Virus record (IMG/VR): IMGVR_UViG_3300044825_001259 | Coordinates: 1 to 36,844 of that record | DNA: 36,844 bases | Origin: a virus | Reading direction: 5' to 3' (one strand) | Part shown: positions 15,640-23,056 of the stretch, one piece after another | Numbering within the stretch: position 1 is the stretch's first letter | Layout: each line of letters starts with the position of its first letter | The notes under the pieces: generated by a model | The model's database searches: none | Told to the model about the DNA's origin: nothing | Seen by the model: only the letters and a program-made list of their open reading frames with translations | Position numbers and translations under genes: made by a program

Positions 15640-17076
15640 ATGCCAGTCAACCGCAAACAGCAACTCCTCGCGAAGATCGAAACCTCGGAAGGCACGTCGG
15701 CCTCGCCGGCAGGCTCGGACGCGATCCTCGTCTTCGATCCGTCGCTCTCCGACACGATCGACGTCCTCGACCGCGTGCCGTCCGGCGCGTCGCTGTCGCG
15801 AGACTTCGCGCCGGTCGGCAGGCAGACGCGCACCGTCACCTTCCGCAGCGACTTCCGCGGAAGCGGCGACGCGGCGCTCTCCGGCGGCATCGACGCGCCG
15901 GACTGGCAAAAGCTGCTTTTCTCCTGCGGCTACCGTGCCGGCACGATGCAATCGGTCGTGCTTGGCGCCGTGACCGGTATCGGATTCCAGCTCGGCGAGA
16001 TCGTCACGCAAAGCACCGGCACTATCCGCGGCGTCGTCGTCGGCATCTACAACAGCGCCGGATCTCTGACGCCGATCCATATCGCGACGGCATCGGGCAA
16101 CGTGCTTGTCGTCGCCAACGTGACCGGCACGTTCACCGCCGCCGCGACTGCTGGAGCATCCAGCGGATCTACTTCGACCGCATCTGCGGTGTCCGCTGTT
16201 CCCGGCATCCTTTGCCAGCCGACCTCGACGAAGAGCATCGCGGTCACCGCAGCGTCTTGGAGCGGCACGGCGCCAGCCGCCGGCGCGGTCGTCACGATCG
16301 AGAGCCCGGCAGGCACGCCGGTCGGGGCGATGCAGCTCCTCGTCGACAACGGCTCGACGATGGTCGACTTCTCGGCTTCTCTGCTCTACGGCACCGCGCT
16401 CGCGACCTACACGCTGCGCGCTGCAGACGGCTTGTCGACGACGACGATCACGACTGCCGCGCAATCGCTCACGCCGTCGCTGACCATTCGGCACAACCTG
16501 GACGGCCGGCAGCGCGACCTGCTCGGCGCCCGCGGCGACTTCACGCTTGAGGGCGAGGTCGGGCAGCCGATGCAGTTCTCGTGGACGTTCTCCGGCGACA
16601 TCGGCACGACGGTCGACGCGGCCGCCGTTACGACGTCGGGCCTTTCGACGGTCCGTCCGCCGCGCCTGCTCGGCGCTTTCTGCACCTACGGCTACGGCTC
16701 CGGCATTCATCGCATCCCGACGAAGCGCGTCTCGTTCGCGCAGGGCAACACCGTCAACCCGAACCTCGACGCCAACCGCGCCGGCGGCGCGACCGGCTCG
16801 AACATCACCGACCGCGACCCGGCGTTCACCGTCACCGTCGACGCCATCCACGGCGGCTTCGATTGGGAAGCCATCCGCAACAGCGGGCAGACGATGCGCG
16901 TCGGATTCGTCCTCGGCACCACTGCCGGCAACGTGATGACGATCGTCGCGCCGGTCTGCCAGGTCACCGAGGTCCAGCTCGGCGACTCGGACGGCATCGC
17001 GACGTTCGACGTGACCATCCGGCCGCGCCGCATCAACGAAAGCGGCGACGACGAGATCTACTTCACGCAGATCTAA
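15640..17076 (+). CDS. Major tail tube protein (478 aa)
   Basis: A Ser/Thr/Ala/Gly-rich beta-type protein. It begins RKQQLLAKIETSEGT, a common opening for siphophage tube proteins, with DFRGSGDAALSGG and DWQKLLFSCGY further on, and closes with an Arg-Arg strand and EIYFTQI. At 478 aa it is long; the middle (about residues 150-260) looks like an extra immunoglobulin-like or surface domain. The position before the G/GT chaperone genes is that of lambda V. Confidence 0.75.
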   Translation: MPVNRKQQLLAKIETSEGTSASPAGSDAILVFDPSLSDTIDVLDRVPSGASLSRDFAPVGRQTRTVTFRSDFRGSGDAALSGGIDAPDWQKLLFSCGYRAGTMQSVVLGAVTGIGFQLGEIVTQSTGTIRGVVVGIYNSAGSLTPIHIATASGNVLVVANVTGTFTAAATAGASSGSTSTASAVSAVPGILCQPTSTKSIAVTAASWSGTAPAAGAVVTIESPAGTPVGAMQLLVDNGSTMVDFSASLLYGTALATYTLRAADGLSTTTITTAAQSLTPSLTIRHNLDGRQRDLLGARGDFTLEGEVGQPMQFSWTFSGDIGTTVDAAAVTTSGLSTVRPPRLLGAFCTYGYGSGIHRIPTKRVSFAQGNTVNPNLDANRAGGATGSNITDRDPAFTVTVDAIHGGFDWEAIRNSGQTMRVGFVLGTTAGNVMTIVAPVCQVTEVQLGDSDGIATFDVTIRPRRINESGDDEIYFTQI

Positions 17077-17093
17077 TCTGCGAGACTCCCTCC

Positions 17094-17492
17094 ATGCCCA
17101 TCGCACGCAGCACGAAAGAGACCTTCGACTTCGTCGTGACTAACGACCGGTCGCTTCCCAAAACGCAGCAGACGACGTTCCACCTTAGGCGCCTGCCGAC
17201 GGTCATCATGCTCCGACTGCGCGACCTACGCGAAGGCGAGGACGCTGCAATCGGCTCATGGATGACCGTCGCGCTACGCGCCGGAATCGCCGGCTGGACT
17301 AACTTCCTCGACGCCGACGGGGCGCAGGTCCCGTTCGCGCTCGACGCAGCGCCGGCGACGGTCTGCGGCATCGGTCTTCCGGTCTCCGCTAGCGAGGCCT
17401 CGGTCAATCGACTCGGCGTCGAAGACGCGACCGAGATCGCGCTCGCGATCATGCGCGGCAACGAGCTCACGACCGACGACGTAAAAAACTGA
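17094..17492 (+). CDS. Tail assembly chaperone, short form (lambda G-like)
   Basis: A 132-aa protein lying between the tail tube and tape measure genes. It begins with MPIARSTKETFDFVV and HLRRLPTVIMLRLRDL, and ends GNELTTDDVKN. In lambda-type phages this position holds gpG, which with the frameshifted gpGT coats the tape measure during tail assembly. The codons at the end, GTA AAA AAC TGA, contain an exact -1 slippery heptamer, which strongly supports the assignment. The start at ATG 17094 follows the previous stop by 17 bases. Confidence 0.85.
   Translation: MPIARSTKETFDFVVTNDRSLPKTQQTTFHLRRLPTVIMLRLRDLREGEDAAIGSWMTVALRAGIAGWTNFLDADGAQVPFALDAAPATVCGIGLPVSASEASVNRLGVEDATEIALAIMRGNELTTDDVKN
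17483..17489 (+). promoter_or_regulatory. Programmed -1 ribosomal frameshift site (A AAA AAC)
   Basis: The heptamer AAAAAAC sits in the right register (..GTA AAA AAC TGA) immediately before the short-form stop. A -1 slip makes the ribosome continue as ..AAA CTG ATA TTG.. into the ORF ending at 17905, giving a G-GT type product of about 270 aa. This is the known lambda-type mechanism that sets the ratio of the two chaperones. Confidence 0.85.
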
Positions 17493-17905
17493 TATTGGCC
17501 GCCGTCGTCGCGCTCGCGCCGCGCGGCTCTGGGTTTGAAATGACATGCACGACATGCAGGCACGACCAGGCGAAACGACGCGAGTGGGGATGCGACGCGG
17601 CAACCCCCGAGCCGATCGCATGGATCGACCCCTGCCCGTTCTGCGGCGGTCGCGACGACGCATGCACGCACTGCGAAGGGACGAATCGCGTCGGCGTGCA
17701 TCGCTGCCCGAACGCTCTCGTCTCGCAGCGCGAGCTGCATGCGATCACGGCGGCGGCGCTCGTCGAGAATGGCGTCATGCCGGACGTCGGCGGATGGCAG
17801 GACCAGGCCGCGACCTTCACGCAGGCCTGGCCGCTCATCATGCAGGAGATCGAACACTGGCGCGGCGTCCATCGACGCATGGCGCAGAACCAGGCCAAAA
17901 AGTGA
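17489..17905 (+). CDS. Tail chaperone T extension, read by -1 frameshift; Cys-rich
   Basis: This frame is open from the slippery site to 17905 and adds 138 residues to the short chaperone. It contains a zinc-type cluster: CTTCRH near its start, then CPFCGGRDDACTHCEG and HRCP, which resemble DnaJ-type CxxCxGx units. The rest is helical (LHAITAAALVENG, WPLIMQEIEHW). In lambda the T part contacts the tail tube protein. Independent starts at TTG 17495 or ATG 17540 are possible, but the exact heptamer makes frameshift fusion the better model. A Cys cluster is not part of lambda T itself. Confidence 0.8.
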   Translation: MILAAVVALAPRGSGFEMTCTTCRHDQAKRREWGCDAATPEPIAWIDPCPFCGGRDDACTHCEGTNRVGVHRCPNALVSQRELHAITAAALVENGVMPDVGGWQDQAATFTQAWPLIMQEIEHWRGVHRRMAQNQAKK

Positions 17906-17917
17906 GGAGCCGAGACC

Positions 17918-20143
17918 ATGGCACGATCTGAAAAACGCACGCTCTCGATCGAGGCTCGGCTCAAAAACTACATAAAGGGCGACCTCAACGCGCTCGAGCG
18001 CGGCATCGGCCGATTCGCGCTGGTGTCCGTTCGCTCGTTCCAGAACCTCAAGGGCGCGCTATTCAACGTCAAGAGCGCCGTCGCCGGCGTCGGCGTCGCG
18101 TTCGGCGCGATCAAGTTCGCGCAGTTCGCGCGCGAGACGGCGGAGCAGGCCGACGACCTGCGCGACCTCGCGACCGCGACGGGCGATCTCGTCGAAAACC
18201 TCTCCGAGCTGCAGGCCGCCTTCAAGCTGTCGGGCATCAACGGCGACGCATTCGAAGGCACGGTCCTCGCGCTCGCGAAAGCGCAGCGCCAAGCGCTCGA
18301 CGGCAACCAGCAGGTCGCCGCCGGCTTCAAGGACCTCGGCATCACGCTCGACGAGCTGCGCAACCTGGCGCCGTCGGCGCTATTCGAGCAAATGTCCGCC
18401 GGCCTCGAGCAATACAACACCGAGCAGGACAAGGCCGTCGCGCTCGGCAAGGTCGTCCCCAAGCAGTTCCTCGAGCTGCTGCCGGCGATCGGGCAGGGCG
18501 TCGCAGAGTTCCAGCAGAACATCGCCGACGTCCGCCAGGTCGGCGCGACGCTGACCGAGGAGCAGGCCACCTCCGCGGCCGCCGTGACCGAGGCGCTCGA
18601 CAAGTTGGGCATCGCGACGGACTCCGTCGGCCGCTCTCTGCTGCAGGCTTTCGGGCCGGAGGTCGCAGGATACCTCGACGGACTGGCGCGGCTCATCGCG
18701 AACAACCGCGACGCGATCGCGGACTTCGCGAAAGCAATCGGCACGCTCGTCGTCAAGGCGGTCGGCGCGGCGGTCGACGCGATCATCGGACTCATCGACC
18801 TCATCGACGAGATCCCCGGCGTCAACCTGCTCTCGGAAGAGGACAAGCGCAGGATCGAGGAGGTCGACGCGCTGCTCGGTCGACTCTACGACAAGCAGAG
18901 ACGACTAAGCGTGGTTCTTGGACCGACCGGCACCGGCATGCGGCGAGGCCGCGACGTCCAAGACATTCGCGACGAGCTCGCCGAAACGCAGCAGACGATC
19001 CTGCTGCAGGAGCAGGCAAAGCGGCAGCTCGAGCAAACCGGCTCAGTCGCGCAGAGACTTCGCGACGTGAAGCGCGAGATCGCGGAGCAAAGCGCGGCGG
19101 CCGCAGACGCTATTCGCCGCGAGGCCGAGGCGACGCGGCAGGTCGCGCAGCAGCAGGCCGCGGCGCCGGCAAACAACCCACAACAGAACGGCATCCCGGC
19201 GCTAGGTCTGCCGTCGCTGTCCAAGCTCGCCGACTACGCGCGCCAGGTCGGCACACAGCTCTCGTCGGTCTTCCGTTCGACCAGAGGACAGCAGGCGCCG
19301 ACCGTCTCGCGCGACGACGCGCTGGCGACGCAGAAGGAGACGCTCGCCGTGCAGCAGCAGATCGCCGCACTACGCGAAAACGAGCAAGCTCTGCGCAACC
19401 TGGCCGTCGAGGCCGAGAAGCTGCAGCTCGAGGAGATCTTCAACGAGGGCAAGATCTCGGCGGAGGAATACGCCGAGGTCCTGGCGTTACTCAACAACCG
19501 CCAAGAGAAGCTGAAACAGCTCGTTAGCGGCGGAGACTTCTGGCGAGGATTCAACGAAGGAGCGAGCGACGCGATTCGCGAGCTCACGGACCTGACCGAG
19601 ATCGGACGCGAAGGAGGTCGAGCTCTTGTCGACGCATTCGGCAGCGGTCTCACAGACGCGCTGACCGATATCGCAATGGGAACCAAGACCGCTAGCCAGG
19701 CCTTCCGCGATATGGCTCGCGTCATCATCGGCGAGATCGCTCGCATCGCCGCAAAGATGCTGACCGCAAAGATCGTCTCGTCGATATTCGGCGCGCCTGC
19801 GCTCGCCGACGGCGGCGTCATGCCGGGCCAGGTCACCGGCACGGCTCCCGTCCGCGCTTTCGCTCGAGGCGGCATCGCACGCCGGCCGACGATGGCGCTG
19901 TTCGGCGAAGGCAACAACGCCGAGGCCTTTGTGCCGTTGCCGGACAACCGCAGCATCCCGGTCAGCTTCGTCGGCGGTGGCGCTCAGACTGGCACGCAGG
20001 TCTCGATCAACATCACGGCGATGGATTCGCGCGATGTGCATCGAGCGCTGCTCGAGCAGCAGGGCACGCTGCGGCAGATCTTCACTAACCAGCTAGAAAC
20101 CAAGAACGGACTGCGCGGCGCCGTGCGCAGGGCGGCGAGCTGA
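17918..20143 (+). CDS. Tail tape measure protein (741 aa)
   Basis: A long helical protein with the order expected of a lambda H-type tape measure. It opens with a basic N-terminus, then RSFQNLKGALFNVKSAVAGV, a hydrophobic region around residues 275-300 (LVVKAVGAAVDAIIGLIDLI), Gln/Ala-rich coiled-coil stretches in 340-510, and a C-terminal GGVMPGQVTGTAPVRAF / GGIARRPTMALFGEGN motif common in tape measures. It sets tail length; 741 residues predicts a tail of roughly 110 nm by the usual 1.5 angstrom per residue rule. AGGAG lies eight bases before the ATG. Confidence 0.93.
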   Translation: MARSEKRTLSIEARLKNYIKGDLNALERGIGRFALVSVRSFQNLKGALFNVKSAVAGVGVAFGAIKFAQFARETAEQADDLRDLATATGDLVENLSELQAAFKLSGINGDAFEGTVLALAKAQRQALDGNQQVAAGFKDLGITLDELRNLAPSALFEQMSAGLEQYNTEQDKAVALGKVVPKQFLELLPAIGQGVAEFQQNIADVRQVGATLTEEQATSAAAVTEALDKLGIATDSVGRSLLQAFGPEVAGYLDGLARLIANNRDAIADFAKAIGTLVVKAVGAAVDAIIGLIDLIDEIPGVNLLSEEDKRRIEEVDALLGRLYDKQRRLSVVLGPTGTGMRRGRDVQDIRDELAETQQTILLQEQAKRQLEQTGSVAQRLRDVKREIAEQSAAAADAIRREAEATRQVAQQQAAAPANNPQQNGIPALGLPSLSKLADYARQVGTQLSSVFRSTRGQQAPTVSRDDALATQKETLAVQQQIAALRENEQALRNLAVEAEKLQLEEIFNEGKISAEEYAEVLALLNNRQEKLKQLVSGGDFWRGFNEGASDAIRELTDLTEIGREGGRALVDAFGSGLTDALTDIAMGTKTASQAFRDMARVIIGEIARIAAKMLTAKIVSSIFGAPALADGGVMPGQVTGTAPVRAFARGGIARRPTMALFGEGNNAEAFVPLPDNRSIPVSFVGGGAQTGTQVSINITAMDSRDVHRALLEQQGTLRQIFTNQLETKNGLRGAVRRAAS

Positions 20144-21939
20144 TGGGCACGCGCTGGGGCGACATCATCACGCAGCCGATCTCGGCGACGATCACCGGCG
20201 TCGGCACTGCGGTCGGACCGGGCGGCACTACCGGCGGCGACGCTTGGCAGCTCGTTACAAAACTGTCGACCAGCGACATGCCGGCAGGCGCTAGGCGCTA
20301 CGGGCTCATCGTCACGGGCACCGTTCACAACCAGTTCAACGCCGGCAGCGGCGGCACGCCGCAGCATGCTCTCGTGCAGGTCTGTCTTGGTCGCGCCGGC
20401 GGATTCAAGGCAAGCAACCATTGCCACCAGTTCCGCTTCGCAGACACGGCGGGGCCGCTGACTGGGCACCCGTTCTTCTTCATGGTCGCGCAGGATCCGA
20501 GCGGCTTCAACCCTGACCCAGACTTCGGCAACACGATCACGCCGACCACGAACGACGAGCTCTGCATCTGGGCGCGCGTCTACATGAACGGCGACATCTT
20601 GTCGACGCAGCAGCTTTCGTTCAGCGTCACCGATGTGACTTGGTTCTGGTGGGACCTGTCTTCGGTTCCTGGTGGCGACCAGCTCGTCGAGACCTACTAC
20701 CCCGCCGGCGGCTCGGCACTGCCGACGACATCGACCAATCTCTGGACGTCGACAAACCAACCAGGCACCGCCGGCGAGGATTGGCTGCACTTCCACCAGG
20801 TCGTCTATCGACCGATCCGAACGCTACTGTCGCAACAGCCAGCGCCGTCGTTCCAGTTCGGCACGGTGGCGCTCGCAATCCCGTCTACGTTTACGCCTCG
20901 CATCGGCACGAACGAGCGCTTCGGACTCAGCCGCAACAGCACGCTGATGACCGGCTTCCCTCTGCAGGTCACAACGCACCAAGGCGCTTGGTGGTATGGC
21001 ACTAACCCCGGCACGTCGTTTCGCGTCGCTGCTTATGGTCGCGACCGCGTCAACGCCGGCGTCGATGCGACTCGATGGTCGGCCGTTCGATACCTAGGCA
21101 TCCGGCTCGAATCGCTCTACGACGTCCTCGGCAGGACAGAGACCGAGGTCCTCGCACTGACGGGCAATCGCTACGGAGGTCCGACCGAGGGCACCGAATA
21201 CGTAGGGCTCGAGCGGCCGGCGACGGGCCTGGTCTCTGCTCCGGCCGTCATGGCGACGGGCATCGTGCAGACGACCGGATCGCACGACTACAACTGCGAG
21301 CTCTACACCAATATCGGCACTGCACTATCGACGAGCATTGTGCATGCGCATTCGCGCAACAACCAAAGCGAGGGGCTCTGCGCCATGGCTTTCGCGCGCT
21401 ACGGATTGGCCGCGAGCTCAGGCGCCGTGCAATACCGCGCGCGATTCACGGGCGGACTGCTCGCTAGCAACTCTCGGCGAAACGTGCGCGACATCTACGT
21501 TCTGCAGCTCAACCTAGTGCAGAACCCGCAGCCGGACCCGACTTTGCCGGCGACCCCGACATACCTGACTCTCTCGCCAGGTCGAGAAAGCGCGAACCCT
21601 GCAAGCCTCAACGCGCTACCGACGGCGCCAGACGCCGAGGTCGGCGAGGACGCGACGGTCACGACCGAGCGCATATCGGGCGCAACTGGATACGAAAGGA
21701 CCTGGCCGCTGTTCGGCCGCGTTCGCCGGCAGTTCTCGCTGCAATGGTCGAACCTCAGCGGCAGCACCGGGCAAACTCTGCTCGACTTCCTGCGCGACAA
21801 TCCGGCTTTCCGTTGGCGCCCGCATCGAGGCTCGGCAGACATCGCGGTCGTCCAGCTCGACGAGCCGACGCTCGAGCAGGTCTCCGGCCACGTTTACACG
21901 GTCTCCGCTCGCGTCGCCGAGCTCATCTGGACGCTCTAA
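20143..21939 (+). CDS. Distal tail protein with lambda gpM-like C-terminus (598 aa)
   Basis: The position directly after the tape measure is that of lambda M. The last 100 residues (ATGYERTWPLFGRVRRQFSL, then LLDFLRDNPAFRWRP) resemble gpM, which is only about 110 aa in lambda. Here about 490 residues precede it: beta-rich, aromatic and Gly/Thr-rich segments. This looks like a fusion of a baseplate or surface-exposed domain to an M-like tail-tip domain. Carbohydrate or receptor contact is possible, but no motif proves it. Confidence 0.75.
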   Translation: MGTRWGDIITQPISATITGVGTAVGPGGTTGGDAWQLVTKLSTSDMPAGARRYGLIVTGTVHNQFNAGSGGTPQHALVQVCLGRAGGFKASNHCHQFRFADTAGPLTGHPFFFMVAQDPSGFNPDPDFGNTITPTTNDELCIWARVYMNGDILSTQQLSFSVTDVTWFWWDLSSVPGGDQLVETYYPAGGSALPTTSTNLWTSTNQPGTAGEDWLHFHQVVYRPIRTLLSQQPAPSFQFGTVALAIPSTFTPRIGTNERFGLSRNSTLMTGFPLQVTTHQGAWWYGTNPGTSFRVAAYGRDRVNAGVDATRWSAVRYLGIRLESLYDVLGRTETEVLALTGNRYGGPTEGTEYVGLERPATGLVSAPAVMATGIVQTTGSHDYNCELYTNIGTALSTSIVHAHSRNNQSEGLCAMAFARYGLAASSGAVQYRARFTGGLLASNSRRNVRDIYVLQLNLVQNPQPDPTLPATPTYLTLSPGRESANPASLNALPTAPDAEVGEDATVTTERISGATGYERTWPLFGRVRRQFSLQWSNLSGSTGQTLLDFLRDNPAFRWRPHRGSADIAVVQLDEPTLEQVSGHVYTVSARVAELIWTL

Positions 21940-22640
21940 TGCCGATCACGCTGCCGTCGTCTTTCGTTCAGCAGATCGAAAAACCGCACGGCACTTCGCC
22001 GCTGATCTGGCTCGTCGAGCTCGAGCTCGCCAGGCCGGCCGGCAGCGGCGCCGTCTCGACGCCTGGTCTCATCGTCCGGCTGTGCAACCATCCGCAGCAG
22101 ATCACCTGGCCGGCCGGCGCTCCGTCGGTCACGACATGGGACCCCTATAGCTTCACCTTTTCGCCGATCGAACAGACGAGCGAAGGCGACCTGCCGCAAC
22201 TCGAGCTCTCCGTCGACAACACGACGAAGACGCTGATGCGCTATCTGCACGCCGGCAACGGTCTCGAGGGCAACTACTGCACGATCTACCTCGTCCCGAC
22301 GTCCGGTCTCTCGATTGCGTATCCCGCGCACGAGTTCCAGCGGTGGGACATGCAGATCGCAGGCGCCTACGCGAGCGAAGAGGCGGTCACGTTCCGGCTT
22401 GAGAAGGCCAACTTCTTCACGCGCAACAGCCCGCAGGACCGCTACGTCGCCGGCCGTTGCCGCTGGGCATTTGGTAGCACGGAATGCGGCTACGTCGTCA
22501 ACGGTGTCGCCGCCTATACGACCTGCCCCAAGACTCTCGGCGCCTGCATCGCTCGAGGCCAGGACCATGCAGCTAGAGGGCTTCCCGTGCTGCATCCTGC
22601 GCGCTTTGGCGGCTTCCCTGGCATCCCGCGCCAACGATGA
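21939..22640 (+). CDS. Minor tail protein, lambda gpL-like with four-Cys cluster (233 aa)
   Basis: A 233-aa protein. The N-terminal half has gpL-like segments (PLIWLVELELARP, SFTFSPIEQTSEGDLPQLEL). The C-terminal domain has Cys174, Cys183, Cys196 and Cys203 in the context RCRWAFGSTECGY and TTCPKTLGACIARG. Lambda gpL is known to bind an iron-sulfur cluster through four cysteines in the same domain, so an Fe-S cluster is likely. The ATG shares a base with the upstream TAA. It caps the tail tip between M and K. Confidence 0.85.
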   Translation: MPITLPSSFVQQIEKPHGTSPLIWLVELELARPAGSGAVSTPGLIVRLCNHPQQITWPAGAPSVTTWDPYSFTFSPIEQTSEGDLPQLELSVDNTTKTLMRYLHAGNGLEGNYCTIYLVPTSGLSIAYPAHEFQRWDMQIAGAYASEEAVTFRLEKANFFTRNSPQDRYVAGRCRWAFGSTECGYVVNGVAAYTTCPKTLGACIARGQDHAARGLPVLHPARFGGFPGIPRQR

Positions 22641-23056
22641 CGGCCGAGGAGTGGCAGGACATTCTGCGCAGCCGATACCGGCTAGGAGGACGCACGGCCG
22701 GCGTCGAGCTCGACTGCCTCGGCACCGTCCTCGAAGCATGCCGGCGCCTCGGCCTTTGCTTGCCGGACCCGTGGGCCGACATTCGCCGGCAGTGGCTAGC
22801 AGGGCACGTCGAGGCCGCATGCGGCTTCCCTCCGTGCTGGGTCCGCAGAGCGGAGCCGTTCGACTTGCGCGAGGGCGACGTCTTGCTGTTCTATGGGTCG
22901 CACCCATGGGTCGCGATCGTCGCATATGCGCACGTCTGGAGCGCCGATATCGAGCTCGGCAGCGCCTACGCGCGGCCGCTGTTTCGATGGACGAAGCAGC
23001 CGGCCGAGGTCTGGTCGCATGATCCGGCTGCATGTTCGCCGAGGCCTGCTCGGTAG
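22637..23056 (+). CDS. Tail tip cysteine peptidase, NlpC/P60-like (lambda gpK position)
   Basis: A 139-aa protein with an NlpC/P60 layout: ELDCLGTVLEACRRLGL with candidate nucleophile Cys27, then EGDVLLFYGSHPWVAIV with candidate His89. Enzymes of this family cut peptidoglycan stem peptides; in lambda-type tails the gpK domain helps tail assembly and cell-wall entry. The start overlaps the gpL-like stop (ATGA), and the end overlaps the next gene by 38 bases. Lambda gpK also has an N-terminal Mov34-type domain that is missing here. Confidence 0.8.
   Translation: MTAEEWQDILRSRYRLGGRTAGVELDCLGTVLEACRRLGLCLPDPWADIRRQWLAGHVEAACGFPPCWVRRAEPFDLREGDVLLFYGSHPWVAIVAYAHVWSADIELGSAYARPLFRWTKQPAEVWSHDPAACSPRPAR

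Noticed and set aside
15268-17106. Minus-strand ORF of 612 codons opposite the tail tube gene
   Set aside because: Same cause: low-complexity Arg/Ala/Asp/Val sequence, no motif, opposite a real gene with strong ribosome context.
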